Positions 6,721 to 14,521 of a DNA stretch of 17,326 nucleotides are shown here, piece by piece. The notes beneath the pieces are model-generated. The model saw only the letters and a program-made list of their open reading frames with translations, did no database searches and was not told where the DNA came from. Each line of letters starts with the position of its first letter. Position 1 is the first letter of the stretch. Source of the DNA: Paratractidigestivibacter sp963630635. GTDB lineage: Bacteria; Actinomycetota; Coriobacteriia; Coriobacteriales; Atopobiaceae. Where the stretch lies: NCBI GenBank assembly GCA_963630635.1, contig CAVGOA010000042.1, forward strand, positions 1 to 17,326, in the 5' to 3' direction. Made by a program: the position numbers and the translations under genes.

Positions 6721-9534
6721 CTACTTATCCCCGTGGATCTTGCGGGAGAACCAGCCCTGCGGCTTGCCGGCCTCGCGCCAGCGCACCATACCCACGTGGC
6801 GGCGCCAGAAGTACAGCACCATCAGGGCAACAAACACCACGTCAAACACGGTGAAGCCGGTGCGAATCGTGCCAGACAGGCCGCTCGTTGCGGTCTCCAG
6901 CGCGTCGGAGTTGGCCACCATGTACAACACGTTGTGGGTCGCGCGGCGAAGCGCCTGGTGCCCGGCGGCGGTATCGGTGGTGTCGCTCGTCATCTGCATA
7001 TCCTGCAGGAAGTTGAGGTTGAGGTCGTTGCCGGCACGCAGGCTGCGGTTGACGTCAGAGGTCGCCGCGGCCATGGTGCAGTCGGTGACCACCGCGCCGC
7101 GGAAGCCCCACTCGCCGCGCAGGACGTCGGTCAACAGCGCCGAGCTCTCGGCCGCAGGCGTGGTGCCCAGACGGTTGTACGAGCTCATCATGCCGGTGTT
7201 GCCCGCCTCCTTGACGATAATCTCAAAGGGGCGCAGGTAAATCTCACGGAAGGCCTGCTCGTTGAACCAGGTCACCAGGCCGCCATCGCTGCGGTGGGTC
7301 TCCTGGTCGTTTGCGGCAAAGTGCTTAACGTAGCAGTAGACGCCGTTGTCCTGGATGGCCTTGGCCTCTGCCGCGATGACCTTGCCAGAAAGCAGTCCGT
7401 CCTCAGAGACGTACTCGTAGTTGCGCCCGCCAAACGCCGAGCGGTGAATGTTGACGGCAGGCGCGTACAGACCGGCGATCCCATAGGCCTTGGCCTCGGC
7501 CGCAAAGGCCTCGCCCAGGCGCGCCGCCAGCTCGCAGTTCCACGTCTGGCCCAAGACCGACTGGCCCGTGAGCTGCGTTCCGTTGACGCCAACCATCAAA
7601 TTGTTGATGCCGTTGGGGCCGTCGCACTCGGTAAGGGCCGGCTTGCCCACACTGTTGACCGATGCGGTCAGCCAACCGGCGTTGCCCACCAGGACCTCCA
7701 TCTCGCCCAGGCTCACCTGGTCCAGAAGGTCGCTCCACTTGGGATCGTCGTAATCCAGACCCTTCATGTCGGCCAGGGTCAGGCCGTTCTTGGCGCCGGT
7801 GGTGATGTCCTGGGTCTCGGAGTTGTCCAGCGCCGCGGGGTTGGTCAGGGCCTCTACCTGCTCGGCCGTGGCCTCCTTGCTAAGCGGCGAGACCTCGGTG
7901 GGCATGGTGCCCGCCCAGTCCGCGCGGCTCAGATAAACCAGGTCGTCGCCAAAGCTCACGTCGTCAAAGAGGTTGGTGGCCGCCACGTCGTCGCTGTCGC
8001 GCTTGCCGTCGTTCTCGTCGTTGTAGATGACGTCGGCGTCAACATGCACGGTCTGGCTCGCCACCACGTGGTGCGAGTCGGTCTGCAGCTGAATGCCGTA
8101 ATCGCCGGCCTCAAGCACGTACGCGCCGCCCGTAGCCTTGACGCCCGTATAGTCGTAGCTGGCCATATCCTCGCGCGCAAAGCTGATGCTCAGCGTTTGG
8201 GACTCGCCCGGCTCAAGCAGCTTGGTCTTGTCAAACCCGGCGAGAACCACCGAGCTCTTCTCGATGCCGCCCTTGGTGTACGGCGCGGCAACGTAAATCT
8301 CGGCCACCTGCTTGCCCGCCACGCTGCCGGTGTTGGTCACGGTCACCTTGGCGGTGATGGTGGTCCCGTCGTCGCTCACCGAGTCCAGCGTCTGCTCAAA
8401 CGTGGTGTAGCTCAAGCCGTAGCCAAACGGGTACTGCACGGTGGTGTCGTAGTCGATAAAACCATCGGCTGCAGCGGTCTCGTAGTAGCGATAGCCCACG
8501 TAGATGCCCTCTTGGTACTCCACGTAGTGGTAGTTGTCCGCGCCGCTGGCCGAGTCGCCCGTGCCGGCAAACGTCGCCGCGTTGGTGTACGTCGCGTTGG
8601 TGTAGTCGCGCCCGCCAAAGTTGTAGTAGCTGGGGGCAGACTCCGCGGCGTACGGGAAGCTGTCCACCGTCTTGCCCGAGGGGTTGACGGCGCCGGTGAG
8701 CACGTTGCCAATGGCGTTGCAGCCGGTGGCGCCCACGGTGCCTACCCACAGTGCCGCGTCAATGCCCTCGTCCTCAAGAAAGCCCAGCTCCATGGCGTTG
8801 GGGCTGTTAAGAACCACGACAACGCGGTCAAAGTTGGCCTTGGCCACAGCGAGAAGATCCTCTTCGTTGGGGGTCAGCTCAAGGTAGCTGCGCCCGGCCA
8901 CAGAGCCCTCGTAATCGGCCATGTCGGTGGGCAGGTCGTAGCCCTCGCCGCCCTTGCGGGTAATCACCACGATAGCCGTGTTTGAGTACGCGCGGGCGTC
9001 AGCGGCCCAACCGTCCTCGTAGCTGGACTGCGGCAGCTCGTAGAGGTTCCAGTCGGTGCCGACCATACCCATGTCCTTAGCGGCTTTGGCGTTATTGTCG
9101 TAGAAGCTCTTGAGCTGGGGGTTGACCTCGATGCCGGCGTTGGCCAAGCCCTGGTAGAAGCTCACGTTGCTGGACTCGTCACCCGCGCCCGAGCCAGTGC
9201 CGCCGTAGCTAAAGTTGTTGCCCGCAGTAGAGCCCAAGACGTTGACCTTGGCCGAGCCGCCCAGCGGCAGCGCGTCACCGTCGTTCTTAAGCAAGACAAT
9301 GCCCTCGGCCTCGACCTCCTCGGTCAGCGCGGCCGTGGCGGCGCTTGCCGTCTGGCACGCCTCGCTGGAGGTGTCAGTTGTCTTGGTAAAGACGTCCACG
9401 ATGTCCAGGCGCGGGGCCACAAACCCCCAAAACGCCACGCTAAGAGCCGTGACCGCGGCGATCAGCAGGCACACCAGGACCAATAAAGGCCTGTTGGGGC
9501 GCCGTGGCACGCGCACCTTCTTCTCTTTCTCCAT
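6721..9534 (-). CDS. Membrane-anchored family 3 glycoside hydrolase with permuted domains
   Basis: This 937-residue enzyme is a GH3 glycosidase, probably a beta-glucosidase acting outside the membrane on beta-linked sugars. Domain order is reversed from the classic family. The GH3 C-terminal domain comes first (about 70-350: EGIVLLKNDGDALPL at 78-91; GGEGYDLP with E197 as a possible acid/base; NPSGKTVDSFPY). A fibronectin III-like domain follows (FGYGLSYTTFE, then GKQVAEIYV). The TIM barrel is last (about 600-870: ECDGPNG with D638, KHFAANDQETHR at 737-748, VTDCTM with D818 as the likely nucleophile). Hydrophobic helices lie near both ends: 17-40, after a basic stretch, and about 890-910, followed by WRRH. 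Both termini would therefore be cytoplasmic. It is transcribed away from the LytTR/kinase pair, which may control it. Substrate is uncertain. Confidence 0.9.
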   Translation of the reverse strand: MEKEKKVRVPRRPNRPLLVLVCLLIAAVTALSVAFWGFVAPRLDIVDVFTKTTDTSSEACQTASAATAALTEEVEAEGIVLLKNDGDALPLGGSAKVNVLGSTAGNNFSYGGTGSGAGDESSNVSFYQGLANAGIEVNPQLKSFYDNNAKAAKDMGMVGTDWNLYELPQSSYEDGWAADARAYSNTAIVVITRKGGEGYDLPTDMADYEGSVAGRSYLELTPNEEDLLAVAKANFDRVVVVLNSPNAMELGFLEDEGIDAALWVGTVGATGCNAIGNVLTGAVNPSGKTVDSFPYAAESAPSYYNFGGRDYTNATYTNAATFAGTGDSASGADNYHYVEYQEGIYVGYRYYETAAADGFIDYDTTVQYPFGYGLSYTTFEQTLDSVSDDGTTITAKVTVTNTGSVAGKQVAEIYVAAPYTKGGIEKSSVVLAGFDKTKLLEPGESQTLSISFAREDMASYDYTGVKATGGAYVLEAGDYGIQLQTDSHHVVASQTVHVDADVIYNDENDGKRDSDDVAATNLFDDVSFGDDLVYLSRADWAGTMPTEVSPLSKEATAEQVEALTNPAALDNSETQDITTGAKNGLTLADMKGLDYDDPKWSDLLDQVSLGEMEVLVGNAGWLTASVNSVGKPALTECDGPNGINNLMVGVNGTQLTGQSVLGQTWNCELAARLGEAFAAEAKAYGIAGLYAPAVNIHRSAFGGRNYEYVSEDGLLSGKVIAAEAKAIQDNGVYCYVKHFAANDQETHRSDGGLVTWFNEQAFREIYLRPFEIIVKEAGNTGMMSSYNRLGTTPAAESSALLTDVLRGEWGFRGAVVTDCTMAAATSDVNRSLRAGNDLNLNFLQDMQMTSDTTDTAAGHQALRRATHNVLYMVANSDALETATSGLSGTIRTGFTVFDVVFVALMVLYFWRRHVGMVRWREAGKPQGWFSRKIHGDK

Positions 9535-9555
9535 TCTCTTCCCTTCTTCCTATGG

Positions 9556-9579
9556 ACGGCGAGAAGACCTTCTCGCCGT
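9556..9579. promoter_or_regulatory. Perfect 24-bp dyad in the GH3 leader
   Basis: ACGGCGAGAAG (9556-9566), two bases, then CTTCTCGCCGT (9569-9579) form a perfect 11-bp inverted repeat, 22 bp upstream of the GH3 start. There is no T run, so it is not a terminator. It could be a repressor operator or a leader hairpin close to the ribosome binding site of the GH3 gene. Confidence 0.6.
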
Positions 9580-9672
9580 ACCGTCTTTAGCAACGGAGCC
9601 GCCGACGTTACTGGCATGGTTCCGCAGCTTGTTCGGGAAAACTCTAGGGTCCGGGCGGCGGGCGCGGCGGCG

Positions 9673-9703
9673 GTTGACTTAGAATGCGCAGAGGGTGACT
9701 TAG
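9673..9703 (-). promoter_or_regulatory. Direct repeats with LytTR-site geometry
   Basis: GTTGACTTAG (9673-9682) and GGTGACTTAG (9694-9703) are direct repeats 21 bp apart, two helical turns. LytTR regulators such as AgrA bind 9-bp direct repeats separated by 12-13 bp, the same geometry. On the minus strand they read TAAGTCAAC and TAAGTCACC, similar to the published LytTR half-site pattern, though T at its sixth position is C here. The sites lie 57 bp upstream of the response regulator and about 140 bp upstream of GH3. The rest of the 9535-9759 gap shows no convincing -35/-10 pair. Confidence 0.45.
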
Positions 9704-9759
9704 TTGACCTGGCTTGGCTGGCACAGCAGCCGGCTGGCCGCGACCGGGGGAGGGGCGAG

Positions 9760-10476
9760 ATGTACAAGGCGATCATTGTCGAGGACGACCGCGAGGCGGC
9801 CGATACCTTGCGCTCTCACCTGGACCGCTTTGGCGCAGACGCCGGCGTCGAGTTTTCGGTCGAGGTCCTAACCAGCGCCCTTGAGCTGCTGGAAGGCCCG
9901 CGCCGCGCCTGCGACATCTACTTTCTGGACATTGGGCTGCCGGGCATCAACGGCATGGAGGCTGCCCAGATCATTCGTCAGACCGATGATGTGACGCCCA
10001 TCGTCTTTGTCACCGACCTTGCCCAGTACGCCGTGCGCGGCTACTCGGTGGACGCGCTGGACTTCATGGTGAAGCCCGTGACCTACCAGGACTTTGCCCT
10101 GCGCATGGGCCGCGCCCTTCGAGTGATGGCAAGAAACGACGGCGCTCGCGTGACCCTTCCTACCGCCTCTGGCCTGCGCGTTATTGCCCAGCGAGACGTG
10201 ATATTTGTCGAGATAATCAAGCACGACCTCTACTGGCACGTGGTCGGCGATTCAAAGCCGCTGCGCATACGCGGCTCGCTCAAGGCCGTCGAGGCCGAGC
10301 TGCCGCCCGAGCGCTTTTGCCGCATTGCCGCGGGCTACATCGTCAACATGGCCCACATCGCGCGCGTCACCGGGGCCGACGTCACCATGAGCGACGGCAC
10401 GGTGCTGGCCATCTCGCGCTCGCGCAAGGCCGAGGCCATGACGGCCTTCTCGCGTTTTGCCGGCGGGAGCATCTGA
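9760..10476 (+). CDS. LytTR-family response regulator
   Basis: This 238-residue cytosolic regulator pairs a receiver domain (1-120) with a LytTR DNA-binding domain (about 126-235), as in AgrA, ComE and VirR. Receiver residues are all present: acidic pair D9/D10 (IVEDDRE), phospho-acceptor D57 (FLDIGLPG), T85 (FVTD) and K105 (MVKPV). The LytTR part shows the typical RDVIFVEIIKHDLYWHV opening, the RIRGSLKAVEAELP segment and FCRIAAGYIVNM. The reading frame is open further upstream to 9616, but the start at 9760 is chosen because GGGGGAGGGG sits just before it and the receiver fold begins exactly there. Its stop overlaps the start of the kinase gene (TGATG). Direct repeats upstream may be its own binding sites. 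Confidence 0.93.
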   Translation: MYKAIIVEDDREAADTLRSHLDRFGADAGVEFSVEVLTSALELLEGPRRACDIYFLDIGLPGINGMEAAQIIRQTDDVTPIVFVTDLAQYAVRGYSVDALDFMVKPVTYQDFALRMGRALRVMARNDGARVTLPTASGLRVIAQRDVIFVEIIKHDLYWHVVGDSKPLRIRGSLKAVEAELPPERFCRIAAGYIVNMAHIARVTGADVTMSDGTVLAISRSRKAEAMTAFSRFAGGSI

Positions 10477-11867
10477 TGGGCGGCCAGGCGGGCAGCATTC
10501 CTCTGGACGGCACGTTTCTTGGTACCGATATCGCCCTGGACGAGCCGTGGCACCTCATCGTGGTCTTTTTCTTTTTGTTTGCTCGCCTGTTTGGCGGCGT
10601 GTTGCTCTTCTCGTGGCGCGTGCCCAAAAAGCCGCACTTTGCCGCGCGGGCCGCGGGCGTCATCGCGCTTTTGACCTGTATTTACACGGTGATCTTCAAG
10701 TGGCTCCTGGGTTTTGCGCTGCCTTCTGTTGGCTGGAGCTACGTGGCCGTCTACGCGGGCTTCTCGCTGCTTTTGTTCCTAAGCTACGTGGCCTTCCTGG
10801 CGCTGTTTGAGGCCAGTACTTGGACGGCTCTGTTTTGCACCACGGCGGGCTACACCATCTCTAACCTGGCCACGGGCGTCACCGAGCTTGCGGCCACTGT
10901 GCAGCGCTTTGTTGGCATGGACCCTTCGGCGCCGGCGGTTTACCTGGCGAGCAACGCGCTGGCGCTTCTTGTGGTTTACGGGGCCTGCCACCTGCTGGTT
11001 GCTCGCCGGATTGACCACGAGGGCCTGGTGCAGCTGGAGAACCGAGACATGCTGGTCATGATGCCCATGGTGAGCCTGGCCATCATTGGTTTTGACGTGG
11101 TCATCAAGGCACTTGACGGCGGCGGGCTGCCCCTGGGCCTAAGCGTCAGCCTGCGCGCGTTGCACGGCCTGGCCTGCGTGAGCGTCCTGTGGTCCGAGTA
11201 CCAGATGCTCTTTCGCAGCCGCCTTGAGCATGAGCGCGAGGTTACCGAGCGCCTCTTGGCCGAGCACGACCGCCAGCTGCGCTTTTCTCAGCAAAACATC
11301 GAGGCCATCAACATCAAGTGCCACGACCTTCGCCATCAGATTCGTGCCTTGAGCAGCGGCGGCGCGGCGGTCGACGGCGCCGTGCTGGAAGACCTGGCGC
11401 GCACCGTGCGCATGTACGACTCGTCGGTGCAGACGGGCAACCAGGCCCTGGACACGATCCTTACCGAGAAGCGCCTGCTGTGCGAGAGCCGCCACATCAC
11501 CTTGACCTGCATCGCCGACGGCGAGGCCCTGGACATGATGGCCGCGGCCGACATCTACTCGCTGTTTGGCAACGCGCTGGACAACGCCATCGAGGCCGTG
11601 GGGCGGCTTGACGACGCAACGCGCCGCTCGATCACGCTGGTGGTGCGCCGGGTGATGGGCTGCGCAAGCGTGCACGTAGAGAATTACTGCGCGGCCTCCG
11701 TCGCGCTGGCCGCCGACGGCCTGCCCGCCACCACCAAGGAAGACCAGGTCAACCACGGTTTTGGTACCCGCTCGATGCAGGCGATCGCCAAGAAGTACGG
11801 CGGGACCTTCTCGGTAAAGACAGGTGAAGACACGTTTGCCGTGGACGTCATGATTCCGCTTGCCTAG
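10476..11867 (+). CDS. AgrC/HPK10-type sensor histidine kinase
   Basis: This 463-residue membrane kinase is the partner of the LytTR regulator. About six or seven hydrophobic segments fill residues 26-243, the usual sensor of peptide-responsive HPK10 kinases. A helical linker (245-275) leads to the histidine motif NIKCHDLRHQI, with H283 as the likely phosphorylated residue. The catalytic domain has the N box (GNALDNAIEAV; N366, D369, N370) and a G box (HGFGTRSMQAIAKKYGG; G428, G430). The start overlaps the regulator stop by one base, with GGGAG (10465-10469) upstream, so the two are translationally coupled. No AgrB- or AgrD-like gene lies in the window, so the signal is unknown; a peptide is the family precedent, a sugar-related cue is possible given the neighbouring GH3 gene. 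Confidence 0.93.
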   Translation: MGGQAGSIPLDGTFLGTDIALDEPWHLIVVFFFLFARLFGGVLLFSWRVPKKPHFAARAAGVIALLTCIYTVIFKWLLGFALPSVGWSYVAVYAGFSLLLFLSYVAFLALFEASTWTALFCTTAGYTISNLATGVTELAATVQRFVGMDPSAPAVYLASNALALLVVYGACHLLVARRIDHEGLVQLENRDMLVMMPMVSLAIIGFDVVIKALDGGGLPLGLSVSLRALHGLACVSVLWSEYQMLFRSRLEHEREVTERLLAEHDRQLRFSQQNIEAINIKCHDLRHQIRALSSGGAAVDGAVLEDLARTVRMYDSSVQTGNQALDTILTEKRLLCESRHITLTCIADGEALDMMAAADIYSLFGNALDNAIEAVGRLDDATRRSITLVVRRVMGCASVHVENYCAASVALAADGLPATTKEDQVNHGFGTRSMQAIAKKYGGTFSVKTGEDTFAVDVMIPLA

Positions 11868-11873
11868 CTGGGG

Positions 11874-11879
11874 TAGAAT
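11874..11879 (+). promoter_or_regulatory. Possible -10 of the iron-sulfur protein / ychF operon
   Basis: TAGAAT (11874-11879) lies just after the kinase stop codon and about 35 bp before the next gene. The matching -35 position is weak (TGATTC-like near 11851). Alternatively, the downstream genes are read through from the kinase, since no terminator separates them. Confidence 0.4.
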
Positions 11880-11914
11880 GAAACATTGCTGCATACGAGA
11901 GGGAAGGTGTGGCG

Positions 11915-13204
11915 GTGGCTCAAAAACGTGACTTACTCGACGATCTAATCGATATCCAAAGCGACTGGCAGGCGCTGTCCAACCCGTTTGGCCAGATCAC
12001 AGACCAGCTGGCCATGGACCCGGCCCAGCGTAAGGTCTTTGACCCGGCCGAATACAAGGAGAAGCCCTACGCCAACTCCAGCCGCTGCCTGCGCGTCAAC
12101 AGCGAGAACCCCAAGGCCTGCTCGGCGTGCGTCGACGTGTGCCCGGTTCACGCCATCGAGATTCACAAGCAGTCGGTGCGCATCGACGACTCGTGCCGCA
12201 AGTGCGGCCTGTGCGTGGCCGCCTGCCCCGTCGAGGCACTGGCCAATCGCCGCCACATGCCGCGCCTGCTCTACGATCGCATCGCTCGCATCGCGTCGTC
12301 CTACGAGCAGTGCTACATCACCTGCACCCGCGCGATCAAGCGCCTGCCTAAAGAGAACGAGGTCGTTCTGGCCTGCGTGGGCTCGATTTCGCGCGACCTG
12401 TGGTTCTCGCTTATGGCAGATTACGACAATATCAACGTCTACCTGCCCGTTGGCATCTGCGATCGTTGCAAGACCACCACGGGCGAGGAGTTCTACTGCG
12501 ACGCCATTGGCACGGCCGAGGAGTGGGCACAGGCCTCGATGGGCCTTGTGGCCGACCAAGCCGAGATGACCCACGAGCTTACCCGCGAGTACAAGCGCTC
12601 GCAGTTCATGAGCAGCGCCATCCACTCGGCCGAGCGCCTGGTCACCCGCACCAACCCGGCCCTGGCCGGCGCTCAGGCCGTGGCCAAGAAGATCTCGGAC
12701 CACGCGGCGCGCATCGACCAGCTGCAAAAGCAGCTGGAAGACGCCGTGGGCATCAAGACATCCAACAACCGCCAGCGCATGCTCACGCAAAACCGCAAGC
12801 TCATGATGGGCGCCTTGCAGCACGACCCCGGCTTGGCCGATTTTATCGACCTCACGGCCCCCGTGTGCGACAGCTCCAAGTGCACCATGTGCGGCGAGTG
12901 CGCCAAGGTCTGCTCGACGCGCGCCATCGACCTGGACAACGCGGGCCACGTGAGCGTCCAGCCCGCCTACTGCGTCTCGTGCGGGGCGTGCGCCACCGTG
13001 TGCGAGGACGGCGCGCTGACCATGGAAAAGATGGACGTGAGCGAGCTGGTGATCCCCGACAAGGTTGCCGAGGAGGCCGCCCGCAAGAAGGCCCAGGCCA
13101 AGGCCGAGGCCAAGAAGTACATCGAACAAGGAAAGAAGCAGCTTAACCGCGCGGCCGATGCCCTGGAGGGCCTGGCCGACGACGGCAACAGCGGCAAGAA
13201 ATAA
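11915..13204 (+). CDS. Four-cluster 4Fe-4S ferredoxin-like protein
   Basis: This cytosolic protein of about 429 residues has two ferredoxin pairs. The first holds C58, C69, C72, C76 (ACSACVDVCPVHAI) and C94, C97, C100, C104 (CRKCGLCVAACP). The second holds C323, C326, C329, C333 (CTMCGECAKVCSTRAI) and C353, C356, C359, C363 (CVSCGACATVCEDGA). Between them, EVVLACVGSISRDLW and GICDRCKTTTG carry further cysteines (C133, C137, C154, C182, C185, C195) in a domain I cannot name; it recalls electron-transfer subunits such as MvhD, but only loosely. A helical segment and a Lys/Ala-rich C-terminal tail follow. An electron-transfer role is clear, the partner is not. GTG at 11915 is preferred because GGGAAGG ends 7 bases before it; GTG at 11909 would leave almost no spacing. 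ychF begins 15 bp downstream. Confidence 0.85.
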   Translation: MAQKRDLLDDLIDIQSDWQALSNPFGQITDQLAMDPAQRKVFDPAEYKEKPYANSSRCLRVNSENPKACSACVDVCPVHAIEIHKQSVRIDDSCRKCGLCVAACPVEALANRRHMPRLLYDRIARIASSYEQCYITCTRAIKRLPKENEVVLACVGSISRDLWFSLMADYDNINVYLPVGICDRCKTTTGEEFYCDAIGTAEEWAQASMGLVADQAEMTHELTREYKRSQFMSSAIHSAERLVTRTNPALAGAQAVAKKISDHAARIDQLQKQLEDAVGIKTSNNRQRMLTQNRKLMMGALQHDPGLADFIDLTAPVCDSSKCTMCGECAKVCSTRAIDLDNAGHVSVQPAYCVSCGACATVCEDGALTMEKMDVSELVIPDKVAEEAARKKAQAKAEAKKYIEQGKKQLNRAADALEGLADDGNSGKK

Positions 13205-13219
13205 GTTAGGAGTCCCCAA

Positions 13220-14296
13220 GTGTCCCTCTCCATCGGCATTGTTGGCCTGCCCAACGTTGGCAAGTCGACCCTCTTTACCGCCCTCACCAAGAAGGGCGGC
13301 CTGGCGGCCAACTACCCCTTTGCCACCATTGACCCCAACGTGGGCATCGTCGACGTGCCCGACGACCGCCTGCAAAAGCTGGCCGACATCGTGCACCCGG
13401 GCCGCATCGTGCCCGCTACCGTCGAGTTCGTGGACATCGCCGGCCTGGTCAAAGGTGCCTCCGAGGGCGAGGGCCTGGGCAACCAGTTCTTGGCCAACAT
13501 CCGCGAGACCGACGCCATCTGCGAGGTCGTTCGTTACTTCTCTGACCCCAACGTCATGCGCGAGGTGGGCCGCACCGGCGACTTTGTCGACCCGGCAGGC
13601 GACGCCGAGACGATCATGACCGAGCTGATCCTGGCCGACATCGGCACCCTTGAGAAGCAGCTCCCCAAGCTTGAGAAAGAGGCCAAGCGCGACAAGGAGC
13701 TGGCACCCAAGCTGGCCGTGGCCAAGCGCCTGCAGGAGTGGCTAAACGACGGCAAGCGCGCCGCCACCATGGAGATGGACGACGAGGAGCGCGCGGCTGC
13801 CAAGGGCCTGTTCCTTCTCACCATGAAGCCGATCCTTATCGTGGCCAACGTCGACGAGGACCAGCTGGGCAAAGAGCTTCCCGCCATCGACGGCGTGACT
13901 CCCATCCCCATCTGCGCAAAGGTCGAGGCCGAGCTCTCTGAGCTTGACGCCGAGGAAGCCGCCGAGTACCTGGCCGACCTGGGCCTTGAGAAGAGCGGCC
14001 TTGAGACCCTGGCGCAGGCCGCCTACCGCCTGCTGGGCCTGCAGAGCTACTTCACGGCCGGCGAGATGGAGGTCAAGGCCTGGACCGTGCGCATTGGCGC
14101 CAAGGCCCCCGAGGCCGCCGGCGTCATCCACTCCGACTTCGAGCGCGGCTTCATCAAGGCCGAGGTCGCCAGCTACGAGGATTACGTCGAGCTGGGCGGC
14201 GAGGCCGGCTGCAAGACGGCCGGCAAGCTGCGAATCGAGGGCAAAGAGTACGTCGTGGCCGACGGCGACGTCATGCACTTTAGGTTCAACGTCTAG
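13220..14296 (+). CDS. ychF: Obg-family nucleotide-binding protein YchF
   Basis: YchF (Ola1 in eukaryotes) is a ribosome-associated P-loop NTPase of the Obg branch that, unusually, prefers ATP and is linked to stress responses and translation. The 358-residue length matches the family. Visible motifs are the G1 P-loop GLPNVGKST (9-17), G3 DIAGLVKGAS beginning at D72, FLANIRETDAI, and NVDE (210-213) where GTPases have NKxD, the residue change that explains ATP preference. A central coiled-coil insertion (EKQLPKLEKEAKRDKEL) and the C-terminal TGS domain (AWTVRIGAKAPEAAGVIHSD to the end) are intact. The start is GTG with AGGAG (13208-13212) seven bases upstream. It lies 15 bp after the iron-sulfur gene, so the two are probably co-transcribed. 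Confidence 0.97.
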   Translation: MSLSIGIVGLPNVGKSTLFTALTKKGGLAANYPFATIDPNVGIVDVPDDRLQKLADIVHPGRIVPATVEFVDIAGLVKGASEGEGLGNQFLANIRETDAICEVVRYFSDPNVMREVGRTGDFVDPAGDAETIMTELILADIGTLEKQLPKLEKEAKRDKELAPKLAVAKRLQEWLNDGKRAATMEMDDEERAAAKGLFLLTMKPILIVANVDEDQLGKELPAIDGVTPIPICAKVEAELSELDAEEAAEYLADLGLEKSGLETLAQAAYRLLGLQSYFTAGEMEVKAWTVRIGAKAPEAAGVIHSDFERGFIKAEVASYEDYVELGGEAGCKTAGKLRIEGKEYVVADGDVMHFRFNV

Positions 14297-14324
14297 ACGG
14301 CGAGAAGAACGCTTCTGCTTGTCC

Positions 14325-14439
14325 GGTCCTCTGCCGGTTTTCCCTTCATGCTCAAACAGTCCTGATTCGCACGAAGGCCACATTAAGTGGCCTTCGGCTC
14401 ATGCGGAACTGCGCGTGAAGGGAAAACCGGCAGAGGACC
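14325..14439. repeat. 115-bp palindromic element with a nested hairpin
   Basis: A perfect 24-bp inverted repeat bounds the element (14325-14348 with 14416-14439; core CTGCCGGTTTTCCC and complement). At its centre is a perfect 10-bp hairpin, CGAAGGCCAC-ATTAA-GTGGCCTTCG (14372-14396). Between them pairing is partial. The interior does not resemble the elements at 689 and 6485, so this is a separate family with a similar overall plan. It lies in the 3' region of ychF, before the shared terminator. Confidence 0.8.
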
Positions 14440-14450
14440 TACTTATAAAC

Positions 14451-14492
14451 AAAAAAAGACCTTCCGGTTCGTCGCTGAACCGGAAGGTCTTT
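14451..14492. terminator. Probably bidirectional terminator between ychF and the LCP gene
   Basis: A perfect 16-bp stem (14455-14470 with 14477-14492) with loop GTCGCT ends in AAA/TTT. On the minus strand seven T follow directly, a strong terminator for the LCP gene 30 bp away. On the plus strand the run is shorter (TTTCTC), but it could still end ychF transcription. A small AGTAC-AAAAA-GTACT hairpin follows (14496-14510). Confidence 0.88.
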
Positions 14493-14521
14493 CTCAGTAC
14501 AAAAAGTACTCCTAGCGCCTC

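Noticed and set aside
6451..8985. 844-codon open frame on the plus strand opposite the GH3 gene
   Set aside because: It runs through the palindromic element and the GH3 terminator and encodes a His/Val/Arg-rich sequence without motifs. The minus-strand GH3 frame carries all catalytic motifs.
9616..9759. In-frame upstream extension of the response regulator (48 codons)
   Set aside because: It has no ribosome binding site and would run through the LytTR-like repeats. The receiver fold begins exactly at the start with a strong site at 9760.
11945..13396. 483-codon minus-strand frame opposite the iron-sulfur gene
   Set aside because: It is the mirror of a clear ferredoxin-like gene, with low-complexity composition and no domain.
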